DNA of 64,000 bases from Yponomeuta sedellus (lineage: Eukaryota; Arthropoda; Insecta; Lepidoptera; Yponomeutidae): contig OW203725.1 in assembly GCA_934045075.1 (NCBI GenBank), positions 22,017,714-22,081,713 of the forward strand, in the 5' to 3' direction. Positions 46,310-56,985 of the stretch are shown here, one piece after another (within the stretch, counting starts at the first letter, position 1; the number at the start of each line of letters is the position of its first letter). The translations under genes were made by a program, and so were the position numbers. The notes under the pieces were generated by a model that ran no database searches, had not been told where the DNA came from, and worked only from the letters and a program-made list of their open reading frames with translations.

Positions 46310-47222
46310 ATTTATTGTCTTTCTTTTAAATTATTATTACATGGCCGAAACAAGGTCAGTGAATATAAACTGTATATGTCCGCAGGGATCTTACAATTTT
46401 GATTTGTGTACCTTAACCTAACTTAGGTCGCTAATTAAAGTTAAACTATTACAGCTGTTTAAACATGGAATGGGATACAGCTTAGTCCCTTTACAGCCAG
46501 TTTCCGAACCGCGAATCCCGTCAAGCAAACAGTCAACTGTAGTTCGAACTTCTCAGCAAAGAGAGTGACATACTGTTACTTAAGCATTTACCCAGCGAAA
46601 CCCTCAATCGGAAAACCAGCCCTATGCGTTCCCCTCGTCAACCCAGACTAAAGTCTAAGTTGACGAGGGGGAAAAGATCTCTTGTGAACATGTTTGCATC
46701 TCTCTATTTTACAGACATAATCAATTTCACCTATCCTTAGACTGCGCAGCATGGGGTGGGCTGATGATGATGATGAGTTGCCAAGCATTTTAAAAGTGTG
46801 AGCTTAATCACCTCGATGACGATTATGATGAATGTAACAATTGGTTATATTTGCCATGGCCTACCGAAGTTCATAGACCTAGAAGCGTTACTAAAACAAC
46901 CCTAATCCTAAAACCAGTTTCATCGCTTGCGTGAGATAAACCTACCAAATCAATTAAGCCACTTTCAATACCTAAGTAAAAGTTTTAATATGCAAACAAA
47001 TCGACCGCGTCAAGTTCGATTGTGTGAAATTAATTCGAAAATTTTGAACTGAAAGTTTTAATTAAAAGTGGTTTAATTTTCGATACTGATAAAACGGGCT
47101 CTTAAGTTTTCCGTTTGAATAATACGTTGTATTTCCCAATTTTATAATCAAATAAATTAACATATTTGATCTAATAGCCTGACCCCTCATTTCTCGTACA
47201 CTAAGAAGCTGATCTACTCTTT
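46310..47222. other. Unannotated stretch with one inverted repeat
   Basis: A hairpin occurs at 46631-46670. A CTGATGATGATGATGAG run at about 46750-46775 follows GGGTGGG and may be a decayed retroposon tail. Nothing else recognised. Confidence 0.4.
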
Positions 47223-47235
47223 ACAGTTGTCAGTT

Positions 47236-47968
47236 TAAAAACCTATTTAGACGCTAAAATTCCACCCATGCCGGGATTCGAACCCGCGACCTAATGGGCG
47301 ACTCACCGGCATCAGTGAAATTTCGAACCTCTTTACAACATTCTCTGTATTACGTACAGGCAGCGACATCTAGCTGAAGCAATTTGCATCACTTGCAGCC
47401 CCGACCACTTTGCAGTTAGGCTTTACATCGGAATGATATCGCTGTACCCACATGATCATAATAATATTTTTTTTCTAATGCACTAACCCGTGCTAAGGAC
47501 AATTTAAAAACCTATTTAGAGGCTAAAAATTCCACCCATGCCGGGATTTGAACCCGTGACCTCTGGCTATCCGTGCCAGCGCTCTTTCCAACTGAGCTAA
47601 TGGGCGACTCACCGGCATCAGTGAAATTTCGAACCTCTTTACAACATTCTCTGTATTACGTACATTCAGCGACATCTGGCTGAAGCAATTTGCATCACTT
47701 GCAGCCCCGACCACTTTGCAGTTAGGCTTTACATCGGAATGATATCGCTGTACCCACATGATCATAATAATTTTTTTTTTTCTAATGCACTAACCCGTGC
47801 TAAGGACAATTTAAAAACCTATTTAGAGGCAAAAAATTCCACCCATGCCGGGATTCGAACCCGCGACCTCTGGCTATCCGTGCCAGCGCTCTTTTCAACT
47901 GAGCTAATGGGCGACTCACCGGCATCCGTGAAATTTCGAACCTCTTTACAACATTCTCTGTATTACGT
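47236..47968 (-). repeat. Family F tandem array of about 2.5 units inserted as one block
   Basis: ACAGTTGTCAGTT flanks the array at 47223-47235 and 47969-47981. Two complete units are 307 bp apart (AATGCACTAACC at 47478 and 47785), all in one orientation, with T-rich linkers (A-rich in the sense strand). The first unit lacks 36 bp around the anticodon arm; the last is cut in the 5' extension. The antisense open frames here are artefacts. Confidence 0.85.
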
Positions 47969-47989
47969 ACAGTTGTCAGTTGTTTTTTT

Positions 47990-48612
47990 TTGTCTTGCGT
48001 GGTCGCACCCCTGGTCCCAAACTAAGATACCTTGTACCTACTATAGTCATGATCAGGCAAGGACATCACAAATGGAAATACACCTGGAGATTGAGGTTAT
48101 TTGTACAAATGTGGGGTCCTCCGCGTACGCTGCGGATTCACCGCGAACTCAAAGCACACGGTGTGCGGTACTTTTTTGTACGTATCGACGTACAAAAAAG
48201 TACCCGAGGGATAGTCCCTTGACAATGTCTAAAAACAGGTTCCAGAATTAATACCTCATCAAAAGTCTTCTCGACTTCTTCTCTATTTCTCAAGGCCTGC
48301 GCAGACGAGGGACTTTTGTCCCTGCATTTTAAAAGAAAACACCGACCTTTTGTCCTGTCCGGTCTCTTGATGTCCTCGGTAACTTGAGGGACTTTTTGTA
48401 CGGGGTGCTTTTAGTCCTTTGTGTGCGTTATTCGATACAATTTATAAGAGATCTCCATCGACGGACAAAAAAGTACCCAGGGGATAGTCCATCTTCTGAA
48501 CAGGCCTTAAGGCCGTTTGTACAATAATGCGCTGGCCCCCAGTGGGAGTCGAACCCACGAACTCCAGCCTGGTAAACAGACGTGATACCGCTAGACCAAC
48601 GAGGCAGTCTGA
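47990..48612 (-). repeat. Family D tRNA-derived SINE, body and head separated by about 400 bp
   Basis: The head (48531-48612) on the minus strand has TTGGTCTAGCGGTATCACG and B box GGTTCGACTCCC. The body words (CCATTTGTGATGTCCTTGCC, CTGGGGTGC-like end) lie at 47990-48110. Between them a palindromic insert (about 48109-48516) is bounded by TTGTACAA at both edges and contains repeated AAAAAAGTACCC and GGGATAGTCC words. Its class is unknown. Confidence 0.5.
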
Positions 48613-49303
48613 ACGAGCGTGAAACTGTACTCCGACACTAAGGGAACATAATCGTATTTGCAAAAAGCAAGCAGTATCTGAAAATGTAAATGGGAGCAAT
48701 TTACTTGCGTGCGAAGGCGTGAATTAACAAACACTTAAGTTTTATGACGTATCAACTGGAGATTCAACGCTGCAGGTGATTCGAGCGCTAGATTTCTTGG
48801 TACACCCAAAAAAATCTAGCGTTCTGCTTTGCTGAAATACAGCCAGACTTAAATTTGTACAATTGTACGGCGGCAAAAATCACTTATTGGTAACATTAGT
48901 ACTTTTAATAATTTTCAGTTCTGTGACGTAACTGGCTTTGAAGATTGAAGGTCAAAAAGTGTTTAAGTGGGTTCGTGTAAATATACACACAGTTTGGTTC
49001 GGCCGAGAACTTGGCCTGGAGGTTGCGCCATGATTAATGCGCATGTTGGTGCGTTTGCAACTACATGAAGAAGAAGAAAATCATTTATTATAGAAACAGT
49101 GCACACGCCACAGTAACAAACTTAAAACATAACATTCACAAATAACAAAAAAAAAACGAAGAAAAACGAAAGGTCACGGCGCGTCACTGCTGCTATAAAT
49201 GGGAACTGACTCAGGAACATGCTGATGGACCAGCCTTCAGCGCTGATTTTCAGTCAATGCCAGGTGCTACCCCACGAGCGTCAAAAAGTGCGGTGCGATA
49301 TAA
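48613..49303. other. Unannotated spacer
   Basis: Nothing recognised apart from a short internal repeat of TCTAGCG around 48789 and 48816. Confidence 0.35.
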
Positions 49304-49593
49304 TCATGGGCATAGGGAATTAACAATACCGTATAAAGTAGAATAATCATATGTTATATAGAATAATACCCATACGAATAGAAAACATATTATAAATACA
49401 GAATAAAAAATATACTTAAATTCTTTAACTACGTGATAGAATAAGCTACAATAATATACAAATAAATAACTAGCTCTAATAATTATATTGAGATAAAGAT
49501 AAATATAATTAGATATAATAAGTCGCACACATGTATATACTTAAATATAAAAAGAATACAAGATATATAGACATACAATGTTGCACAACCCTA

Positions 49594-49965
49594 CTATGCG
49601 ATTACAGACTCGTGTCTGTTTTTGCGGCGAGAGGTTGGAAGGGAGTGGAGTGGCTTCTGAAGCTCCAGCAAATACGCTCTGAGCTTGCGCCCAAAAGCGT
49701 ATCCACTGGACGCTTCACGGATTGGGGGAGGAATGTCGTTCCAACACTTGGACGCCGCAAATCTGAAACAGCCACGAAACGCCATAGTCCGATGCGCCGG
49801 TGTCAGGATTCTTTCTTTATGCACATACCGCTGTCTGGTGGACCATTTAAGTTTTGCGAACAAATAGTTTGGGGTTTTTGTGCATATTACACCAAAAAGT
49901 AATTTGGCAAGGTGTAAGTGTCGACGAGCTTCCATATTCAGGAGCTTTGCTGCGTCCAAGTATGG
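49594..49965 (-). pseudogene. Non-LTR retrotransposon ORF2 C-terminus (CR1/Jockey-like)
   Basis: The minus-strand frame (about 124 codons) has the post-reverse-transcriptase layout: LLNMEARRHLHLAKLLFG, then RILTPAHRTMAFRGCF, RFAASKCWNDIPPPIRE and FGRKLRAYLL, ending at a stop at 49594. Family knowledge places these blocks at the extreme C-terminus of CR1/Jockey-type ORF2. Upstream catalytic domains are missing, so it is a 5'-truncated copy; 49304-49593 is probably its AT-rich 3' UTR. Confidence 0.65.
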
Positions 49966-50623
49966 GCTGACGATGAAGATGATGACTTCATTGTACACAA
50001 ACATTTCACAGAACATTACATAAGAAATAACATGCACAAAGGCGAACTTTTTTCTTTGTTAAAAACATTTATATTTGAAATTAGGAGACTCCAGAGGTCT
50101 ATTTATTTAACATAAGATACGACATACAGTCCCATTTAAATGGCTGTTTCTGAAATGCATAATGCTGAGCCTCGTCCCTTTGTCTTAATATGTTAATAAA
50201 GGCCTTCTATTTCTGAAATAAAACTAGAGATAAAATAAAAGTCAAGTTTTCCACGAACCATTTCAAACATTGTGCAGCACTTAAGCTTGGGGATTGGTGG
50301 TGGCTGAGGCATATTTTACTGCCGCGTGACGAAGATAATAATAATATCTCGTCCCGGCTATAAAATTGGCCTTAAAACTTTATTGAGTGTGTCAAACGTC
50401 GGCTGACCTTTTCAATTGGTGCTCGGTGCTGAGCGTAAAATGTTTGTTTTAGAAGGTCCGTTAAATTTGTGTTTTATGCAAGTTTGATCAGTTAGACTGG
50501 GCGAGGATATGCTTTGCGTTTTATGTATTTATTAATGCTTTTATTGCACTGCATATGAAAAAACCAACCGCAGACGCGTATACGAGATACATTTGATGAC
50601 ATTAGCGGCAATAATTAATATAA

Positions 50624-50870
50624 TAGGTTGGGGAAAAAGTCTTTTCCCCTATACTCGTAGTATGTATGAACTTGTAACAAAATCTCTTTGGCTATACTAT
50701 TTGCACCTGGCTGGTTTTGGTATCATTTGAAAGTTAAAATTTTAAAAAAGATAATTCCAAATTCAAGGTAGGAAAATACGTGATCCATTTGTTTTTCTTA
50801 CAGTCAAGATGAGTGAATCTAATGAAGAAATTAGATACATTTTAAAATTTTACTACGAAAAAGGTAAAAA
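50624..50870 (+). pseudogene. Mariner 5' fragment with transposase start
   Basis: A TAGGTTGGGGAAAAAGTC-type mariner terminal repeat follows a TA at 50624. The ATG at 50810 opens MSESNEEIRYILKFYYEKGK, the expected N-terminus of a mariner transposase. It breaks off after about 22 codons, and no right terminal repeat was found nearby. Confidence 0.7.
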
Positions 50871-51039
50871 TGGACTATGGACCTATTACAGTGTAGGTGA
50901 GAGTAGCCCAAATTTGGCTCTTATATTTTTCAAATGCGACCCAAAGATATTAACAATTATCACAACATTAGGTATGCGATAATTTTAATGTCATAATGTT
51001 ATTTACTTCTTTTATACGCCACGCTTCTCGCCACGCTAA

Positions 51040-51105
51040 TATAAGCTACTCGAAATACTTACTAATCCTGCGCAGACGAAGTCGCGGGCACCAGCTAGCT
51101 ATACA
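51040..51105 (-). mobile_element. Helitron 3' fragment
   Basis: Minus-strand CCCGCGACTTCGTCTGCGCA then GGATTAGTAAG, ending by CTAGCTGGTGCCCGCG. Confidence 0.4.
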
Positions 51106-51370
51106 TTGTATGTGCAAAAAAATATAACCTTACTCTTACTTCCTAAGTCGGGTAAAAAGTCACATTATGAAATGTTAAAACTTGACGATGTCTCCGCCAG
51201 CAAGTTCACTGCAAGTTCCCGCGCGATATATTAAAGGATTAACGGTCGTTTAATTTTATCGAGTACCTCAACTTTTGCGCCGGAGTTTTGAGCCTTTCAT
51301 CCCTCAAACTTTTGCCCTTAAAGAGCTCCATGCAGTAATGCTAAAAGTAGTAGTCCGACGAATTCTTAAC

Positions 51371-51633
51371 TTACAGTCTATTTATTCTTACTTGTCCAAT
51401 TTAGTAAACAAGATTTTACCCGTAAACTGTAACTTTTTAGTCCAAAACTGCCATATTTCCATAAATGAAGTAACTTGGAATACTCTTTTAGATAACACGC
51501 TGCCAATTTTATAAACATAGTTCATCATAGTTCATGAATTTGTGAGAAAATGTCTAGTTTAGGCATCTAATCTCAATTTTAAAGTTAGAATTTTGTTTAC
51601 TAAATTGGACAAGTAAGAATAAATAGACTGTAA
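51371..51633. repeat. Perfect 41-bp inverted repeat pair
   Basis: 51371-51411 (starting TTACAGTCTATTTATTCTTA) is the exact reverse complement of 51593-51633, with a 181-bp spacer. Unique in the window. Confidence 0.85.
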
Positions 51634-51825
51634 TTGACTTCAAAAAAAGAAGGAGGCTCCCTATATGTAATAATCCTATATGTAATAGCAGGCACAAAGT
51701 GTACTTAAAATATTTTTTGGACCGCGTTTCAGGCAAGCTTAATACATAAGTATAATTATCTCCAGGGATGTTATTATAGAAGCGTATACCAGTACGCGTC
51801 CTACTACGAAACTGCAAATAAGAAA

Positions 51826-52045
51826 ACCTATTTAGAGGCTAAAAATTCCAACCATGCCGGGATTCGAACCCGCGACCTCTGGCTATCCGTGCTAGCGCTC
51901 TATCCAACTGAGCTAAAGGGCGACTCACAGGCATCAGTGAAATTTCGAACCTCTTTACACTATTCTCTGTATTACGTACAGGCAATCTAATCTGTGGTAC
52001 AGGTCCTTAGCACGGGTTAGTGCATTGAAAATAAAAATAGTGTAA
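51826..52045 (+). repeat. Family F, inverted body with sense tail
   Basis: TGCAAATAAGAAA flanks it at 51813-51825 and 52046-52058. Starts ACCTATTTAGAGGC, passes through the antisense tRNA module and part of the 5' extension, then joins CCTTAGCACGGGTTAGTGCA and an A-rich end. Confidence 0.85.
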
Positions 52046-52079
52046 TGCAAATAAGAAATTTCGATTAACCAGTAATACT

Positions 52080-52530
52080 TTGACTGATTGATTAATCCCC
52101 CTGTACAAGTCCACTGCTAAACATAGACCTCTCCCAAGGTACGGTTCTTTCCTATCGTCGGTCCAACGACCCGTTAGCCGTTGGACATCTTACACCGCAT
52201 TGGCCAGTTTACACATGCCTTCTCTCAGAGAGAGAGAGAGAGGGTATGGGCTTAATTTCCACGCGTGCCCACCGCGTATTGGCCATTTCAAGCGCTGAAG
52301 TATTTGAACACCTCAGACGCTCAGGTTTCCTCACGATGTTTCCCTTCACCTTTAGTGGTATTGCTAAAAAACACTGAACGTTGTTTTTTTCTGGCTGTGC
52401 AATAAATATTATCTATCTATCACGTATGTTATTTATCTCTTTTCATTGCATAATCGACGCAGTACTTGAACACCTCAGACGCTCAGGTTTCCTCACGATG
52501 TGTTGCTTCACAGTTAGTGAACTACTTGTA
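52080..52530 (-). repeat. Family E-related SINE pieces with a family J tail
   Basis: CGCTGAAGTATTTGAACACC and TCAGGTTTCCTCACGATGTT (52290-52345) are followed by CTGGCTGTGCAATAAATATT with (ATCT)n (52390-52425), then a second CAGACGCTCAGGTTTCCTCA (52468-52500). A GA microsatellite is at 52216-52233. Confidence 0.5.
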
Positions 52531-53111
52531 CTTAAATGGGTTAAATATGTTTGAACCCATAAGGTCCAGTGGGTGCGCCTCCTTTCGGAGAAGCGCAAAG
52601 TTCCCCCTTTTTGATACGCATATTAAAATGTTCCCAGAGATGGTACTGCTTACGTACAGCGAGCTACAAAGAGTTTTTGATAGGTCCTATCTCCGCCCCA
52701 TAAAGGCGGGTATTGATTAAACGCGGTATAACCGAATATGGTTGAGTGTACTTTTGTAGTAGCCTTTTAATAAGCGCCGAGAAAGAGTTTCTTAGCTTGT
52801 GTTTATTATGTCATAATTATACCTAAGGGTTTAGCTCGTAACTAGTACAGTTTTGTAAGGAAGCAGCAGTATTAGATTAAATTAGATCAATACTTTTTAT
52901 TGCACACCATACATTTTAAGAGTCCATGAAAAACATAAATATCATCAGAAGTAGGTAGCAATAACTGGCAGTCGTGAGTTATTTCTTTGAATTTTGTAGC
53001 CTCTCCAATTTGACAATATTATGTCCTTGAATAGGGAACATTATGTACGACCAGCCTCTAGTCTCGCAAGCCTCCACCAAACCGGACTTGGCCCTCGTGG
53101 TGGAGTATGGC

Positions 53112-53818
53112 TAACGTGACCATTTATTTTTAACTCAAAACGGGACAGTATACTTTATTTCGGCCAATTAAATGAGGTAGTCAATGAAAAACGAAATACT
53201 TTTTTAAAGTTATTTATTAAAAGTTAGCTTATTTACAAATTATAACTATTTAAAAACCTATTTAGAGGCTAAAAATTTCACCCATGCCGGGATTCGAACC
53301 CGCAACCTCTGGCTATCCGTACCAGAGGTTGCGGGTTCGAATCCCGGCATGGGTGAAATTTTTAGCCTCTAAATAGGTTTTTAAATTTGTTCCTTAGCAC
53401 GGGTTAGTGCATTAAAAATAAAAAATAGTGTAATTATAACTATACCAACATTTTTAATTATATTTGTACTTATCAGAGGAACAGATTTGCTTTAATATTG
53501 CTGGTGACGATTTTAAGTAAGAGGTAAGAGTGAAAACTCTTAGCACTTTTTTATATAATATTCACCTTAATTATCAACATCGCCTCTAGAACTGGAATTT
53601 GTAACTGGGTTTTTTCAGATGTCCACAATTTTTCATCATAGAAAATACTCTTTCTACTAGAGCATTTTGTAGCAGACAAACATAAAATATATTCAATTAA
53701 AACAGAGCATTTTCGAAAACGGGACAATTTTCCGTCCCGGAGTTAATTTCGGGGACACCGGGACTCGTAATTATAAAAAGGGACAGTCCCGTTCAAAACG
53801 GGACGTCTGGTCACGTTA
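53112..53818 (-). mobile_element. Short hAT element, 11-bp TIRs, 8-bp target duplication
   Basis: TAACGTGACCA at 53112-53122 and TGGTCACGTTA at 53808-53818; AGTATGGC duplicated at 53104-53111 and 53819-53826, the 8 bp expected of hAT. The minus-strand remnant NALVERVFSMMKN then, after a frameshift, LWTSEKTQLQIPVLEA is the end of the hAT dimerisation domain. Without the nested SINE it is about 513 bp: an internally deleted, non-autonomous hAT. Confidence 0.85.
53250..53431 (+). repeat. Family F hairpin copy inside hAT
   Basis: AATTATAACTAT flanks it at 53238-53249 and 53432-53443. Two perfectly complementary arms of about 63 nt around GGCTATCCGTACC (the anticodon arm), then the tail TTCCTTAGCACGGGTTAGTG with an A-rich end. 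Confidence 0.9.
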
Positions 53819-54135
53819 AGTATGGCCCATACCTTCCTCAGGGAAGAGACCCGTGCCCCTCGGTAGGGACATAATGGGTTAATGATGATGTACGATTTAA
53901 GCTATGAGAAATGAAAGAGAGAATGAACGAGCACTTAGGGGAACGTTCATCCGAGTGAATCGTCTGATTTTACTGTTAGATTTCGTACGCAGAACCCCTA
54001 TTCCCATATTCTATTGAATTTGCAATCTATCAGCTCGGAACCATACATTAATTCTCTGTTACATGTCATTGAATATGAATGAGACAAGCTATGGGTTAAA
54101 CACGCATCAGCTAAAAGCTGCTTGTAATAATTCAT

Positions 54136-54400
54136 CATCAACCCATTACGTCCCCACCGAGGGGCAAGGGTCTCTTCCCTGTGGAAGGTCATACACCACT
54201 CTGGGGGCGAAGTCCGGATTGGTGGAGTCTTGCAAGACCAGTGGCTGGTCTTACTGTCAGAAGTTTTCAAGCCGCCTCTGACGTTGCTGAACGACTGCCA
54301 TCTATCGACGGCAGCCGGCACCAACTGCTTAACGTGCTTTGCGAAGCACGGTACCGCTCGGAAAAATGCCACTAGCATTAGTCATAGACGGTCACGCACC
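54136..54400 (+). repeat. Family R copy, diverged subfamily
   Basis: CATCAACCCATTACGTCCCC, GTGGCTGGTCTTACTGTCAG and GACGGCAGCCGGCACCAAC. Shares CATCTATCGACGGCAGCCGG with 61190-61505, defining a subfamily. Confidence 0.55.
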
Positions 54401-54425
54401 CAGAATGAGGCCATTAGTACAAATG

Positions 54426-54632
54426 ACGACCTCTTTGGCGTAGCGGTAGCGCATCTACTTACCATGCAAGAGGTCCAGGGGTCAAATCCCGGCAGCGAAC
54501 AAAAAAAAACCCAGGTCTTGGATGTTTACATGTTTGTGATGTCGTTGTTTCTGGTTCCCACGGCACAGGGTATCCTAGTGTGGGGTCAAAAGCAATGTAT
54601 GTGCCTGTATGTAAATGTTATATTATGTAAGG
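54426..54632 (+). repeat. Family C tRNA-derived SINE
   Basis: Head 54426-54500 with TTTGGCGTAGCGGTAGCGC and a decayed B box GGGTCAAATCCC; body with GTTTCTGGTTCCCACGGCAC and GGGTATCCTAGTGTGGGG. Confidence 0.7.
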
Positions 54633-54636
54633 CGGT

Positions 54637-54715
54637 CCTCAGTGGGAATCGAATCCACGACCTCTGTCTTGCTACCCAAGCGCCTTAACAGCTAGACCAA
54701 CGAGGCACTCAGTCA
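54637..54715 (-). repeat. Family D tRNA-like head
   Basis: Minus strand: TGCCTCGTTGGTCTAGCTGT to GGATTCGATTCCCACTGAGG. Head only. Confidence 0.55.
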
Positions 54716-55185
54716 TGCAGTGTGTTCGCTCAACGAATTATGTACAATTTATCAATTTTCTTTTCATCTATTGCTTAAGGACGCAGACATATCGAAGCAA
54801 ATTTCAATAATCTTAAAACTTTATTTAGTTAAATGTCTTGTATTACTGTTTGTTCATTATGTTTTGTTTTGAGTATTGTGTCACTAAATAAATGTTCTTA
54901 TCTATCTATCTAATCGCAATCCGTGCAGTGGTTAGCATATCCTAGGACTTCCGTCTCCTTCGTTATGGTTCCAATACATTGCAACCGTCACACACGTACA
55001 TTAGAAATTACATAAACTGACGACGCCCCGATGTCAATGTTTCTTCATTCATCCTCTACATTATATCCAAACAGAAGCAACATTCCTCTCTCAATCTTAG
55101 TCACTTCATACTTTTTCTGTTCACAATCTATATCCAACCATAGCGTAACCTGTAAGCCGAAGTAATACGATACATGATTCGTTAT
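54716..55185. other. Spacer with decayed family J tail
   Basis: AATAAATGTTCTTATCTATC at 54888-54912 is a retroposon-like end. The rest is unrecognised. Confidence 0.35.
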
Positions 55186-55245
55186 CAACCCTTGTATGTC
55201 CCCACTGCTGGGGCACGGGTCTCTTCCTACATCGCAGGAAGGTTA
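55186..55245 (+). repeat. Family R 5' fragment
   Basis: TCAACCCTTGTATGTCCCCA to CATCGCAGGAAGGTTAGG. Confidence 0.55.
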
Positions 55246-55366
55246 GGTTAGAAGGTTTATTCAAAGTAGCGCAGAAGCTGCGGCTTAATGAACGTTACAA
55301 TTCAAACTAGGTGTCAATTTCAAAAACTAGATCATTTTGGAGAAAAAATGGCCAAAAAAACTCAAA

Positions 55367-55660
55367 ACTTGGTCTTTTGATAGTCCTTAATTAACAGAGT
55401 TTACATAATTATTATTTTCCACCTTTTGCAAAGAAAAAAATATCCAAGCACCGTATTATCTGTCAAACTCCAAACTTAGTCTTTTCATAGTCCTTAATTA
55501 ACAGAGTTTACATAATTTTTATTTTCCACCTTTTGCAAAGAAAAAATATCCAAGCACCGTATTATCAGTCAAACTCCAAACTTAATCTTTTCAGTCCTTA
55601 ATTAACAGAGTTTATTTTCCACCTTTTGCAAAGAAATATCCGAGCACCGTATTATCAGTC
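55367..55660. repeat. Minisatellite of about 107 bp, 2.8 units
   Basis: ACAGAGTTTA recurs at 55394, 55501 and 55605. Units share TTTTCCACCTTTTGCAAAGA and AGCACCGTATTATC; later units have lost short stretches. Confidence 0.85.
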
Positions 55661-55666
55661 TGGGTG

Positions 55667-55775
55667 TATTTCCATGTTCGTGATGTCCTTGTTTGTTTAC
55701 CAACAGCACAGGTGTTTACCAAGTTTGGGACCTGGGCAAGTGACTCTGATGTGTGGAAGTTATTATTTTTATTTT
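55667..55775 (+). repeat. Family D SINE body without head
   Basis: GTGTATTTCCATGTTCGTGA, TGTTTACCAACAGCACAGGT and GACCTGGGCAAGTGACTCTG match the body at 63712-63820. Confidence 0.55.
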
Positions 55776-56022
55776 ATAAGTTTTTAGTTCAGCTTGACTC
55801 GCAGTCAACGACGGATGCAGTGTACGGACGTGAACATCCACATCACGATGCAGCTTGGCGTCGATCAATGATTCAGCGGGCGACAGCTGTGCATCGGATG
55901 TGGGTGGGTCTCGGGACTGATGCACGGGATTACGGGCGTAGGAATACTTGTATCTTAGAACTAACAATGTATCCATGGCTCGAGAATATGTTATAAAGGG
56001 GTAGGTAGTGACAAGTTATTTA

Positions 56023-56329
56023 TAGATAGATAGCTAGATAGATAGAGAACACTTTATTGTCCATAAAAATGGAAATTACAAAGGTATTTCTTAACCTAAG
56101 AGTACAGACGGCGGCTTTATCACTAAAAGTGATCTCTTCCAAACAACCTTCCAATATTCTTTTTAATGCACTAACCCGTGCTAAGGACAATTTTAAAAAC
56201 CTATTTTAGAGGCTGAAAATTCCACCCATGCCGCGACTCGAACCCGCGACCTCTGGCTATCCGCGCCAGAGGTCGCTGGTTCGAGTCCCGGCAGGGGTCG
56301 AATTTTTAGCCTCTAAAATAGGTTTTTAA
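56023..56329 (-). repeat. Chimera: family J LINE tail fused to a family F hairpin
   Basis: GACAAGTTATTTA at 56010-56022 and 56330-56342 flanks both parts together. Minus-strand order: hairpin (TTAAAAACCTATTTTAGAGG, arms around the anticodon arm at about 56250), F tail AGCACGGGTTAGTGCAT, a short AAAAAGAATAT, then about 130 bp of the family J 3' end (AATAAAGTGTTCTCTATC, then (ATCT)n). The anticodon loop is in the opposite orientation to the other hairpins. Confidence 0.85.
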
Positions 56330-56817
56330 GACAAGTTATTTACAGAAATAGTGAATATTATAAATTTATAATTGTAGCATTATATTTGCTGACATTATAT
56401 TTACTTTTTATTTTTATTTATTTAGTAAGACAAAAGGCACTTAAGTTTCTAAAATACATTCAGTTTAAATTTACTTAACTGAACTGAGAACTGAACGGGA
56501 AACTTTGCCCCAAGATACAATTAAATTTAATTTGGGGTTCAGAGTTACTTTAAACACTGTTATGTTTTTATTTTGATCAATAAACATTTTTCATTTTCAT
56601 TTCGTTTCACTTCTAAAGCCCTATCATAAGTTTACCTTAAATTGTGTAAATAAAACAGGAAACGGAACTCTTACTCACTTATAAGCAATTCATAACAAGT
56701 ACCTGTACTTGACAATAAACTTGAATATAATGCAATTTTCCCTTATAATGTATCCAAAATGCGCTTATTAAATAAATTTTTTGACATCCAAAATATGTTT
56801 GTTCATCAAGTTTTAAG

Positions 56818-56985
56818 GTTTTTAGTTTGTGTTCCTTACTTTTAAGTAATTTTCCAGTGTTGCTATATTTAATGTCGAACGCTGTATACATTCCATTGGG
56901 TGCACAACAGACTTGTTACGTCAAATTTCAATTTCGAATTTTATTTGTGTAGCCCTGCCTATGTATGTTAATAAATAAATGTCTA
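56818..56985 (+). repeat. Family L non-LTR 3' end
   Basis: GTTTGTGTTCCTTACTTTTA, TACATTCCATTGGGTGCACA and AGCCCTGCCTATGTATG, then AATAAATAAATG. Confidence 0.55.

Larger units (their letters stand above)
53062..53885 (-). repeat. Family R copy split by the hAT element
   Basis: Left part to GTGGTGGAGTATGGC (53111), right part from AGTATGGCCCATACC. Joining them restores continuous family R. Confidence 0.75.

Noticed and set aside
47236..47968. CRISPR-like array (regularly spaced repeats)
   Set aside because: The period is 307 bp, with A-rich linkers and a tRNA module; this is eukaryotic DNA and a SINE multimer.
47739..48251. 170-aa open frame
   Set aside because: It reads antisense through a family F unit and a family D SINE; no protein family features.
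49531..49902. 123-aa plus-strand frame
   Set aside because: Shadow of the non-LTR reverse-transcriptase tail on the minus strand.
54230..54688. 152-aa open frame
   Set aside because: Spans family R, a family C SINE and a family D head; a chance frame across three unrelated repeats.
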